The notes: generated by a model not told the origin, from the letters alone. A stretch of 6,921 nt of DNA from Moraxellaceae bacterium (GCA_014378805.1 JACMMY010000221.1:1-6921), one strand, 5' to 3'. Shown: positions 1 through 5,329, numbered from the stretch's first letter. Numbers and translations: made by a program.

Positions 1-650
1 TCGTTTTTTGCATCGCCGCGCCAGTAAGCACCAGACAATTTAGTCAGCTTAAATGCTTTCAAGAAACGTGTATTTGGAACGTGAGGGCCACGGCACATAT
101 CGACGTATTCTTGGTGATAATATAAGCCCATCGCTGTTTCATCAGGCATGTCTTCAATCAGGCGCAATTTGTAATCTTCTTTGCGTGACTGGAATACTTC
201 AATCGCTTCCGCGCGCGGAGTCATTTTTTTGATGACATCATAATCCGCATCGATCAGCGTTTTCATACGCGCTTCGATTGCCGCAACATCATCTAAAGTA
301 AATGGTTTTTCGCTATAGATATCGTAGTAAAAGCCTTCCTCAATCACAGGACCAATTACCATTTTCACATCAGGACGCAACTGCTTCACTGCATGACCGA
401 GCAAATGCGCGCAAGAGTGGCGAATGATTTCCAGCCCTTCTTCATCTTTTGGCGTGATGATTTGCAATGTTGCATTTTCGGTGATGAGATCAGATGCATC
501 GACGAGTTTGCCGTTGACGCGACCCGCTAGCGTGACTTTCGCCAATCCTGCACCAATACTTTGGGCAACATCCATGACGGATACAGATTGATCGAATTGC
601 TTTTGATCGCCATTAGGCAATGTGATGACAATTGGAACGAGTTGAGACAT
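1..650 (-). CDS. thrS: Threonyl-tRNA synthetase, N-terminal part (runs off the left edge)
   Basis: Charges tRNA-Thr with threonine in the cytoplasm. Reading leftward from the ATG at 650 gives 216 uninterrupted codons beginning MSQLVPIVITLPNGDQ and reaching the window edge with no stop, so the gene is 5'-complete and 3'-truncated by the window; full-length enzymes have roughly 640 residues. Residues 1-65 or so form the TGS domain. The editing (tRNA-SAD) domain follows, with its two metal/substrate motifs: HSCAH at 78-82 (the HxxxH pair) and CRGPH at 186-190 (Cys and His). The aminoacylation core and anticodon-binding domain lie outside. The start is supported by AAGGA at 663-659, eight bases upstream. 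The gene is divergent from bfd, and its leader carries a tRNA-like operator (separate entries), suggesting that ThrRS represses its own translation. Identification is secure from the residue pattern. Confidence 0.96.
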   Translation of the reverse strand, partial: MSQLVPIVITLPNGDQKQFDQSVSVMDVAQSIGAGLAKVTLAGRVNGKLVDASDLITENATLQIITPKDEEGLEIIRHSCAHLLGHAVKQLRPDVKMVIGPVIEEGFYYDIYSEKPFTLDDVAAIEARMKTLIDADYDVIKKMTPRAEAIEVFQSRKEDYKLRLIEDMPDETAMGLYYHQEYVDMCRGPHVPNTRFLKAFKLTKLSGAYWRGDAKN

Positions 651-658
651 GACATAGA

Positions 659-663
659 TCCTT
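659..663 (-). promoter_or_regulatory. thrS ribosome binding site
   Basis: AAGGA read leftward ends eight bases before the ATG at 650 and fixes the thrS start. It lies just downstream of the anticodon-like hairpin, so a synthetase bound there could block the ribosome. A second ATG three bases upstream of the start codon is out of frame. Confidence 0.7.
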
Positions 664-668
664 GGGGA

Positions 669-697
669 GTGATGGCCTGTACGAAAGGTCATATCAC
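669..697 (-). promoter_or_regulatory. thrS translational operator hairpin mimicking the tRNA-Thr anticodon arm
   Basis: In the thrS mRNA sense the hairpin reads GTGAT-AT-GACCT, loop TTCGTAC, AGGCC-ATCAC. The upper stem has five positions (four pairs plus one A-C mismatch), a 2-base bulge follows, and the lower stem has five pairs. The loop is exactly seven bases and laid out like an anticodon loop: U32, U33, C34-G35-U36, A37, C38. CGU is a threonine anticodon. The loop C, G and U fall at -33, -32 and -31 from the thrS ATG, and the hairpin base lies a few bases above the Shine-Dalgarno sequence. In E. coli, ThrRS binds a comparable anticodon-like arm (operator domain 2) in its own leader and blocks ribosome binding. 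The structure is seen directly; function is inferred by analogy. Confidence 0.72.
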
Positions 698-751
698 CGC
701 GAGATGAAAATTTGAGAAATTTGTTAGCAAAGAACACGCATTTATTTGTAT

Positions 752-798
752 AGCTTCCTGCGCGAACCCAGCACTTCCATTAAACCTCAGCAAAAGCT
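752..798 (-). promoter_or_regulatory. Upstream hairpin of the thrS leader (possible operator domain 4)
   Basis: In the thrS sense, AGCTTTTGC (798-790) can pair with GCAGGAAGCT (761-752), giving nine pairs including two G-U and one bulged A, around a 28-base loop. Within that loop GTGC/GCGC (774-771 with 763-760) could close a 7-base loop TGGGTTC holding GGT, another threonine anticodon, at the anticodon position, but this cannot form together with the outer pairing because they share bases. A smaller alternative hairpin, TCAGC-tttt-GCTGA (800-787), also competes. The E. coli operator has a second hairpin upstream of an unpaired linker, and the AT-rich stretch at 698-751 would be that linker here. 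Which fold forms is not decided by the sequence. Confidence 0.35.
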
Positions 799-820
799 GA
801 TGAAAAAATATAAGGCAATG

Positions 821-849
821 ACTTTAGCAAGTTTTCTATAAAAAGTCAT
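821..849 (-). promoter_or_regulatory. Candidate thrS promoter
   Basis: Leftward, ATGACT (849-844) is separated by 17 bases from TAAAGT (826-821), and the base context TGC before the -10 makes it an extended -10. Each hexamer matches the sigma-70 consensus at four of six positions. Initiation near 814 would give a leader of about 164 bases, close to the E. coli thrS leader length as I recall it, and would include both leader hairpins. Other weak hexamer pairs exist in this AT-rich gap, so this is only the best of several. Confidence 0.35.
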
Positions 850-955
850 GTGTTGAGCAATGCTTATGCTAAAAAACCGAATTGTATTTCACTTTACTTG
901 AGAAAACTGAATCTACCATTCGTCGGAACAAGAACGATTCTCATAAGAGTAACTA

Positions 956-985
956 TTGACATTTGAGAATAATTATCAATAATAT
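956..985 (+). promoter_or_regulatory. bfd promoter
   Basis: TTGACA at 956-961 is a perfect -35 hexamer. An 18-base spacer leads to TAATAT at 980-985 (four of six). TATAGT at 983-988 is a better -10 by itself but would need a 21-base spacer. Transcription would start near 992, giving a leader of about 100 bases. The spacer is occupied by a Fur box, the classic arrangement for iron repression. Confidence 0.65.
962..980 (+). promoter_or_regulatory. Fur box (iron-responsive operator) in the bfd promoter
   Basis: TGAGAAT-A-ATTATCA at 964-978 matches the 7-1-7 Fur motif TGATAAT-N-ATTATCA at all but one defined position. It fills the spacer between -35 and -10, so Fe-Fur binding would exclude RNA polymerase. 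A weaker half-site, ATTCTCA at 937-943, lies upstream. Bfd is a Fur-repressed gene in several proteobacteria, in line with release of stored iron under starvation. Confidence 0.75.
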
Positions 986-994
986 AGTTATTCC

Positions 995-1022
995 CGTTTA
1001 GAACTTTATCCAAGTTCAAACG
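995..1022 (+). other. Hairpin at the 5' end of the bfd leader
   Basis: CGTTT-a-GAACTT, loop TATCC, AAGTTC-AAACG gives eleven perfect pairs with one bulged A. It begins a few bases after the predicted start of transcription. A second short inverted repeat, AGCTC (1033-1037) with GAGCT (1046-1050), follows. No T-run follows either, so they are not obvious terminators; mRNA protection or a small-RNA target are possible roles. Confidence 0.5.
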
Positions 1023-1089
1023 TTCAGAAATAGCTCATAAGGAAAGAGCTCGAGACTTAACCAGTTTAGAATCTTATTAGAGACCTCAT

Positions 1090-1284
1090 ATGTACGTTTG
1101 CCTATGCCGCGGTGTGACTGACAAAGCAATCAAACAAGCCGTTAAAAATGGCTGTGATACTTTTCGTGAAGTGCGTGACGAATTAGACGTGGGTACTTGC
1201 TGCGGAATGTGCGTTCCTGAAACGCGTCAACTCATTGACGAGACCCTAGCAAAATTGGCAAGCAGCATTTCTACCGCAGCGTAA
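1090..1284 (+). CDS. bfd: Bacterioferritin-associated ferredoxin (Bfd), [2Fe-2S]
   Basis: A small 64-residue cytoplasmic ferredoxin that binds bacterioferritin and passes electrons to its haem, reducing the ferric core and releasing iron. The BFD-like fold is shown by the four cluster ligands Cys4, Cys6, Cys38 and Cys41 in the arrangement CxC-x31-CxxC, within MYVCLCRGVTD at the N-terminus and TCCGMCVPET at 36-45. Cys22 and Cys37 are extra cysteines. The length is normal for the family. The ATG at 1090 is set by the Cys4 position; its ribosome binding site is weak (AGAGA at 1079-1083, six bases upstream). Transcribed alone, divergent from thrS, from a promoter covered by a Fur box, which fits an iron-mobilisation role. 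No bacterioferritin gene is adjacent in the window. Confidence 0.94.
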   Translation: MYVCLCRGVTDKAIKQAVKNGCDTFREVRDELDVGTCCGMCVPETRQLIDETLAKLASSISTAA

Positions 1285-1330
1285 GCTCTTTACTCGTTAC
1301 TCCCCCAAAAAAATCCGAAAAAGAATCTAA

Positions 1331-1355
1331 GTTCACTGAGCTAGTCGAAGTGGAC
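1331..1355. repeat. REP-like palindrome between bfd and the lipoprotein gene
   Basis: GTTCACT (1331-1337) pairs with AGTGGAC (1349-1355), seven pairs with one G-U, around the 11-base loop GAGCTAGTCGA. The core closely resembles short palindromes of the type CACTGAGC-TTGTCGAAGTG that I recall as dispersed repeats in several bacteria. AAGTG (1348-1352 area) can also pair with CACTT at 1367-1371. No T-run follows, so an intrinsic terminator is unlikely. A single copy is seen here, so repeat status is inference. Confidence 0.35.
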
Positions 1356-1385
1356 ATCTCAGCCTTCACTTACGTCAGCAATCTG

Positions 1386-1414
1386 TTGCATAAAAAAACA
1401 TAATTTCGCATACT
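1386..1414 (+). promoter_or_regulatory. Weak candidate promoter of the lipoprotein gene
   Basis: TTGCAT (1386-1391), a 17-base spacer and CATACT (1409-1414) precede the gene by about 30 bases. The hexamers match the consensus at three and four of six positions. The gap is AT-rich, so chance matches are likely. No convincing Shine-Dalgarno sequence precedes the ATG at 1446. Confidence 0.25.
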
Positions 1415-1445
1415 AAATCACACAAAAAACAGAATGTGAAATTTT

Positions 1446-2390
1446 ATGAAAAAATCGTGGGGAATCATATTTAGTGCTGCAGCCATAAGCCTAACAAGCT
1501 GTAGTCAATTCACTAATCCAGCTGTTGAGTGTGGCAGCGAAGAAAGTAAAAATTTAGTCATTCAAGTTTTCAAAGACGAACTAAACAAAAAAAGCTTAGC
1601 GCAATTAAAAGAATTGCTCAAGGAAGGTATTACTGGCATTGATGTTGCCAAAGTACGCGCATTAAATCAGCAAATGAATTTTAGTATCGCGGATGTTCGT
1701 ACCAATCATAATGACGCACAAAGCAAGAAAAAACTTTGTGTTGGGACATTTAATGCAGAACTAACACCAGAAACCATTCAAACTGCTAATGAGTCACGCG
1801 CTCTGGTTAATGAAAGCTCATTGCAAGATTTTGCGCTGGTGGGGGATGTGCCATTTGAGAACACCAAACTCAGTTACGACGTCGAATATAGTATTCAACC
1901 TACCGATGATGGTCAGAAAATTTACACTCAGGTGAGTAACTCTGAATTAGCCGTTACCTTTTTAAATCAAGTGTTTTTAGATGTTCTATCGAAACCAGCA
2001 AGACAAAACATCCAAATACAACAGCTCCAAGAAAGTGAACAACAAGCTCAACTGGCTGCACAAGAGACTGCTCAAGCGGAAGAGGCTGCTCAACAACTGA
2101 AAAATGACCAACAGGCCTACGCTCAATTACAAATTAACGAAGCTCAAGCGAAATTAGATCAAAGTAATGAAAAAATCAATTTAGTTTGGAATGCGTTTTC
2201 AAAGGATATCCGAGGAAAATTACTCAGTGATCAAAAAGGATGGCTTAAAAAGCGTGAACTTGAATGTCGTTTAACAAGTGTAGGCGCCGAAAATAAAGAA
2301 ATCGCGCGTTTAGGCTGCGAGCAACGTCTAACCGAGCAACGTACTGTCGAATTAAAACGAGTGCTTGATTCGGCGCAAACAGATCAATAG
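1446..2390 (+). CDS. Outer-membrane-type lipoprotein with C-terminal LprI/DUF1311-like domain
   Basis: Predicted 314-residue envelope lipoprotein of unproven function. Residues 1-18 form a lipoprotein signal peptide (KK, hydrophobic core, lipobox LTS) with Cys19 as the lipidated residue. Ser at +2 does not signal inner-membrane retention, so the outer membrane is expected. Residues 25-185 make an unrecognised globular part with two cysteines (29 and 98) that could form a disulphide. Residues 187-245 are a Gln/Glu/Ala-rich, probably coiled-coil linker. Residues 246-307 resemble the LprI/DUF1311 domain: DQKGWLKKRELEC (262-273 area), Cys273 and Cys291, and TEQRTVELK near 296-304. LprI-type proteins are described as lysozyme inhibitors in some bacteria, so binding of a host or rival hydrolase is a possibility, not a finding. 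The signal peptide supports the ATG at 1446. It stands alone between bfd and a convergent thioesterase gene. Confidence 0.8.
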   Translation: MKKSWGIIFSAAAISLTSCSQFTNPAVECGSEESKNLVIQVFKDELNKKSLAQLKELLKEGITGIDVAKVRALNQQMNFSIADVRTNHNDAQSKKKLCVGTFNAELTPETIQTANESRALVNESSLQDFALVGDVPFENTKLSYDVEYSIQPTDDGQKIYTQVSNSELAVTFLNQVFLDVLSKPARQNIQIQQLQESEQQAQLAAQETAQAEEAAQQLKNDQQAYAQLQINEAQAKLDQSNEKINLVWNAFSKDIRGKLLSDQKGWLKKRELECRLTSVGAENKEIARLGCEQRLTEQRTVELKRVLDSAQTDQ

Positions 2391-2400
2391 CAGATATTAT

Positions 2401-2448
2401 AATAGAGCTTAACGTGTGAAGCGCCGACTGGACACGTTAAGCTCTATT
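2401..2448. terminator. Perfect 17-bp inverted repeat, candidate bidirectional terminator
   Basis: AATAGAGCTTAACGTGT (2401-2417) and its exact reverse complement (2432-2448) flank a 14-base loop, starting ten bases after the lipoprotein stop codon. The gene on the other side is convergent, so the position suits a shared terminator. The stem is unusually long and perfect, but neither flank carries a clear T-run; only the stem ends (CTATT on both strands) are T-rich. Factor-dependent termination or 3'-end protection are alternatives. Confidence 0.5.
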
Positions 2449-2509
2449 GAAACTCAATTACTTAACAAGTAATAAGTTAAATAATAATTTGTGACAAGTG
2501 ACCTTCTAT

Positions 2510-2923
2510 TTACCCTAACAATGGGGGTACAGTCCGTTTATTTCCAACTTCATCAATCGCAACAAACGTAAATATCCCATCGGTGACTTTCAGCATCTCT
2601 TGGTCATCATGAATTTCCCAGACTTCGACCAAAATTTGCATCGACGTCTTACCGACTTTAAGCAACTTGGTATAACACGCTAAAGTGCTGCCGACTTTAA
2701 CAGGTCTATGGAAAATCACGTTGTTAATCGAAACGGTCACGACACGACCTTTAGCGTGAAAGCGCGCGCAGACAGCACAAGCTAAGTCCATTTGCGAGAC
2801 CAACCAGCCTCCAAACACATCACCAGACCAGTTAGTATCCGCAGGCATCGGGATGGTTTGTAGTGACAACACACCAGATGGTTTGGAGTTTTCAAGTGTC
2901 GCTGTTTGGGTGACATCAGTCAT
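2510..2923 (-). CDS. Acyl-CoA thioesterase, YciA-type hotdog fold
   Basis: Hydrolyses acyl-CoA thioesters to free acid and CoA in the cytoplasm, helping balance CoA pools. A single hotdog domain of 137 residues matches the usual YciA size (about 130). The family signature MPADTNWSGDVFGGW is at 26-40, followed by SQMD with the probable catalytic Asp46. The hydrophobic and charged strands VVTVSINNVIFHRPVKVG (61-78) and the central TKLLKVGKTSMQILVEVWE (86-103) are typical. I chose the ATG at 2923 because GTGAG lies seven bases upstream. The in-frame GTG at 2935 (141 residues) lacks a ribosome binding site. The gene is convergent to the lipoprotein gene and precedes, on the same strand, nothing but the shared hairpin region. 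It is probably a single-gene unit, as the sucCD terminator lies upstream. Substrate preference cannot be read from the sequence. Confidence 0.9.
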   Translation of the reverse strand: MTDVTQTATLENSKPSGVLSLQTIPMPADTNWSGDVFGGWLVSQMDLACAVCARFHAKGRVVTVSINNVIFHRPVKVGSTLACYTKLLKVGKTSMQILVEVWEIHDDQEMLKVTDGIFTFVAIDEVGNKRTVPPLLG

Positions 2924-2952
2924 TTTATAGCTCACATATATACTAAAGATGA

Positions 2953-2981
2953 ATCATGCTAGTTTTGAAGATAGATTTCAA
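2953..2981 (-). promoter_or_regulatory. Candidate promoter of the thioesterase gene
   Basis: Leftward, TTGAAA (2981-2976, five of six to consensus), a 17-base spacer, and CATGAT (2958-2953, four of six). Initiation near 2946 would leave a leader of roughly 23 bases before the ATG at 2923. It sits just downstream of the sucCD terminator, as expected for an independent unit. Confidence 0.45.
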
Positions 2982-3019
2982 TGTCAGCTTATCAGACCAG
3001 ACTTTGGATTAAAAATCAC

Positions 3020-3058
3020 CAAAAACAAAAAAGGACACCAATCTAAATTAGCGCCCTT
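3020..3058 (-). terminator. Intrinsic terminator of the suc operon
   Basis: In the sucD sense, AAGGGCGCTAAT, loop TTAG, ATTGGTGTCCTT gives a 12-bp stem (three G-U pairs), followed directly by TTTTGTTTTTGG (3030-3019). This is the textbook stem plus U-tract arrangement, 56 bases after the sucD stop codon. Confidence 0.8.
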
Positions 3059-3078
3059 CTCCATTAACCATTTAAGAA

Positions 3079-3104
3079 AACTCTCACTTTTAAAAGCAAG
3101 AGTT
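3079..3104 (-). terminator. Secondary hairpin after sucD
   Basis: AACTCT (3104-3099 in the sucD sense) pairs with AGAGTT (3084-3079), enclosing the self-complementary CTTTTAAAAG, and is followed by TTCTTAA. It is weak and AT-rich, and lies between the sucD stop and the main terminator. It may be an auxiliary terminator or a chance repeat. Confidence 0.3.
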
Positions 3105-3114
3105 CTCAAATCGA

Positions 3115-4005
3115 TTAAGCCATACCTTTGCTTTTCAGCACTTCTAGCATCGTAGAACCCAATTCAGCTGGGCTACGTGTGTATGCCATACCAGCGCGTT
3201 CAAATGCAGCAAACTTCTCTTCTGCTGTACCTTTACCGCCAGAAATGATCGCGCCCGCATGACCCATACGTTTGCCTTTTGGTGCAGTTACACCAGCAAT
3301 GTAACCAACAACTGGTTTGGTCACATCAGATTTGATGTATTCAGCGGCTTCTTCTTCAGCAGAACCACCGATCTCACCGATCATAATGATCGCATCAGTA
3401 TCTGGATCATCTTGGAACAGTTTCAATGCATCGATCTGGTTCATACCTGGAATTGGATCACCACCGATACCAATACAAGTAGACTGACCTAAACCGAGTT
3501 TAGTGGTTTGTGCCACTGCTTCGTAGGTCAATGTACCTGAACGGGAAATAATTCCGATGCGACCTGGCAAATGAATGTGACCTGGCATAATGCCGATTTT
3601 ACATTCACCCGGTGTGATCACGCCTGGGCAGTTTGGACCCACAAGACGTGCGCCATTGCCATAAGTTTCCAAATAGCGTTTTGCTTTCAGCATATCGAGG
3701 GTTGGTACACCTTCGGTGATGACTACGATCAATTTCACACCAGAATCAACCGCTTCAACGATAGAGTCGAGTACGAATGGTGCTGGTACATAGATCACAG
3801 TTGCGTCAGCTTGGGTTTGATCAACCGCTTCACGCATGGTGTTGAAAACTGGCAGGCTTAAATGGCTTGAACCACCTTTACCCGGTGTGACACCACCAAC
3901 GACTTTAGTACCGTAAGCAATCGCTTGCTCAGAATGGAATGTACCGTTTTTACCAGTAAAACCCTGTACCAATACTTTAGTATCTTTATTAATTAAAACG
4001 CTCAT
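3115..4005 (-). CDS. sucD: Succinyl-CoA synthetase (succinate-CoA ligase), alpha subunit
   Basis: With SucC it converts succinyl-CoA, phosphate and NDP to succinate, CoA and NTP, the substrate-level phosphorylation step of the TCA cycle. The 296 residues are close to the family norm (289 in E. coli). The N-terminal CoA-binding Rossmann domain carries QGFTGKNGTFH at 14-24. VGPNCPG at 122-128 and the GEIGG motif (Glu211) are conserved. GKRMGHAGAI at 244-253 contains the phosphorylated catalytic His249. The start is fixed by AAGGAG at 4018-4013, seven bases upstream. That site overlaps the sucC stop codon and leaves an 11-base gap between the two genes, so translation of the two subunits is probably coupled. 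It is the last gene of the cluster. Confidence 0.98.
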   Translation of the reverse strand: MSVLINKDTKVLVQGFTGKNGTFHSEQAIAYGTKVVGGVTPGKGGSSHLSLPVFNTMREAVDQTQADATVIYVPAPFVLDSIVEAVDSGVKLIVVITEGVPTLDMLKAKRYLETYGNGARLVGPNCPGVITPGECKIGIMPGHIHLPGRIGIISRSGTLTYEAVAQTTKLGLGQSTCIGIGGDPIPGMNQIDALKLFQDDPDTDAIIMIGEIGGSAEEEAAEYIKSDVTKPVVGYIAGVTAPKGKRMGHAGAIISGGKGTAEEKFAAFERAGMAYTRSPAELGSTMLEVLKSKGMA

Positions 4006-4012
4006 TGTGATA

Positions 4013-4018
4013 CTCCTT
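4013..4018 (-). promoter_or_regulatory. sucD ribosome binding site overlapping the sucC stop codon
   Basis: AAGGAG (4018-4013) shares bases with the sucC TAA at 4019-4017. A ribosome ending sucC would therefore sit on the sucD start region, which suits equal production of two subunits of one enzyme. Confidence 0.8.
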
Positions 4019-5180
4019 AGGCTTTCACTGCTGCGACGATTTTTACTGCCGCATCAGCGAGACCATCGGCAGGAATGAGAGTTAAACCAGAATCACGAAG
4101 TAATTGCTTACCTAATTCGGCATTATTACCTTCTAAGCGCACGACGACTGGTACAGTAACGTTCACTTCTTTAACCGCAGCAATAATCGCTTCCGCAATC
4201 ATATCGCAACGTACGATACCACCGAAGATGTTGATCAATACGCCTTGTACGGAGCTATCAGACAAGATTAATTTGAACGCTTCGATGACACGTTCTTTGG
4301 TTGCACCACCACCGACGTCAAGGAAGTTAGCTGGCAGACCACCGTACAACTTGATGATGTCCATGGTTGCCATCGCAAGACCCGCACCATTGACCATACA
4401 GCCGATATTGCCTTCGAGCGCAACATAGTTTAGATCAAACTCAGACGCTTTCAATTCGCGTTCATTTTCTTGAGATTTATCACGCATTGCTAAAATTTCT
4501 GGCAAACGATACAACGCATTCGAGTCGATACCAATTTTTGCATCAACTGCCAAAATGTCGCCGTTTTCACGAACTGACAATGGATTGATTTCAAACAGTG
4601 CAAAATCGTTTTCGATGAATGCTTGATAAGCAGCAAGCATAATTTTTACAAATTGACCGATTTGCTTATCTTTCAAGCCCAATTGGAACGCAACATCGCG
4701 TGCTTGGAATGGCTGTAAACCCACTAATGGATCAACAGTGGTTTTGATGATTTTTTCTGGTGTTTCTTCAGCAATTTTCTCAATATCCACACCACCTTCA
4801 GTCGATGACATGAAAGTAACACGGCGGCTTGAACGATCTACAACCGCGCCCAAATACAACTCACGCTCAACTGGATAAACATCTTGGCAGACCAATACGC
4901 TATTAACAGGTTGACCAAGTGCATCCGTTTGATAAGTCACCAAGTTTTTGCCGATTAAATCTTTAGCGATTTGAGCCGCTTCTTCAGCGGTCTTCGCGAT
5001 TTTTACGCCGCCAGCCTTACCACGACCACCCGCATGAACTTGCGCCTTGATAACAGCAAAATTGCCGATTGCTTCAAATGCCGCAGCAGCTTCTTCAGGC
5101 GTTGTCGCTACAATGCCTTCCTGAACAGGAAATCCATATTTCTTGAGCAGGGCTTTTGCCTGATATTCATGTAAATTCAT
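4017..5180 (-). CDS. sucC: Succinyl-CoA synthetase (ADP/GDP-forming), beta subunit
   Basis: Beta subunit of the alpha/beta ligase, holding the nucleotide site and part of the succinate site. The 387 residues nearly equal the E. coli length of 388. Residues 1-240 form the ATP-grasp domain, with KAQVHAGGRGKAGGVK at 45-60 for nucleotide phosphate contacts. The conserved FEINPL at 196-201 contains Glu197, thought to help move phosphate from the alpha-subunit histidine, and Asn199; Asp213 completes the metal site. The C-terminal CoA-ligase domain has GNIGCMVNGAGLAMATMD at 257-274 and NIFGGIVRCD at 317-326. I start at the ATG at 5180 (MNLHEYQAK, the family N-terminus), with AGGT six bases upstream, rather than at 5252, which adds 24 unrelated residues. 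It follows lpd after a 163-base gap and may have its own promoter there. Confidence 0.98.
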   Translation of the reverse strand: MNLHEYQAKALLKKYGFPVQEGIVATTPEEAAAAFEAIGNFAVIKAQVHAGGRGKAGGVKIAKTAEEAAQIAKDLIGKNLVTYQTDALGQPVNSVLVCQDVYPVERELYLGAVVDRSSRRVTFMSSTEGGVDIEKIAEETPEKIIKTTVDPLVGLQPFQARDVAFQLGLKDKQIGQFVKIMLAAYQAFIENDFALFEINPLSVRENGDILAVDAKIGIDSNALYRLPEILAMRDKSQENERELKASEFDLNYVALEGNIGCMVNGAGLAMATMDIIKLYGGLPANFLDVGGGATKERVIEAFKLILSDSSVQGVLINIFGGIVRCDMIAEAIIAAVKEVNVTVPVVVRLEGNNAELGKQLLRDSGLTLIPADGLADAAVKIVAAVKA

Positions 5181-5186
5181 TGAGAT

Positions 5187-5190
5187 ACCT
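5187..5190 (-). promoter_or_regulatory. sucC ribosome binding site
   Basis: AGGT lies six bases upstream of the ATG at 5180 within GTTAGGTATCTCA. It supports the shorter start over the in-frame ATG at 5252. Confidence 0.55.
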
Positions 5191-5210
5191 AACCGAGTTA
5201 TCGTTGGTTT

Positions 5211-5239
5211 ATTAAATACTACACCACTAGAATCGCCAA
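5211..5239 (-). promoter_or_regulatory. Candidate internal promoter for sucCD
   Basis: Leftward, TTGGCG (5239-5234, four of six), 17 bases, and TTTAAT (5216-5211, five of six). Initiation near 5204 would give a 24-base leader for sucC. It could uncouple sucCD from lpd, but the match is only fair. Confidence 0.3.
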
Positions 5240-5275
5240 ATTGACGACCCATTGATTGCGCAGTTTCCAGACATC

Positions 5276-5329
5276 AGGTGGCTTTTACAAACATGCTTTT
5301 TACAAATATCACGATTACGAAAACCACCT
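5276..5329. repeat. Hairpin with internal tandem repeat between lpd and sucC
   Basis: AGGTGG-c-TTTT (5276-5286) can pair with AAAACCACCT (5320-5329), ten pairs with one bulge, around a 33-base loop. The left side overlaps an imperfect tandem repeat: a 14-base unit GCTTTTACAAACAT (5281-5294), then a 15-base copy GCTTTTTACAAATAT (5295-5309). The structure follows the lpd stop codon by 15 bases in the lpd sense. No T-run follows it, so a processing or stability element is as likely as attenuation. Confidence 0.4.

Noticed and set aside
760..774. GGGTTCGCGC in the thrS leader as the T-arm of a tRNA gene
   Set aside because: No acceptor stem, D-arm or anticodon arm can be placed around it. It fits better as part of the thrS leader hairpin.
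2949..3155. 68-codon plus-strand reading frame
   Set aside because: It runs through the thioesterase promoter, the suc terminator and the 3' end of sucD, has no ribosome binding site and a low-complexity product.
3259..3861. Two plus-strand reading frames of 77 and 96 codons inside sucD
   Set aside because: They are antisense shadows of a fully conserved gene. Their products are rich in Trp, His and Thr, as expected from reverse-complement reading.
4075..5174. Plus-strand reading frames of 117 and 67 codons inside sucC
   Set aside because: They are antisense to conserved ATP-grasp and CoA-ligase coding sequence, with no ribosome binding site or recognisable domain.
5181..5252. 24-residue N-terminal extension of SucC from the ATG at 5252
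   Set aside because: The extension does not resemble SucC, whose family N-terminus is MNLHEYQ. The ATG at 5180 has an AGGT site upstream, and the extension covers a promoter-like sequence.
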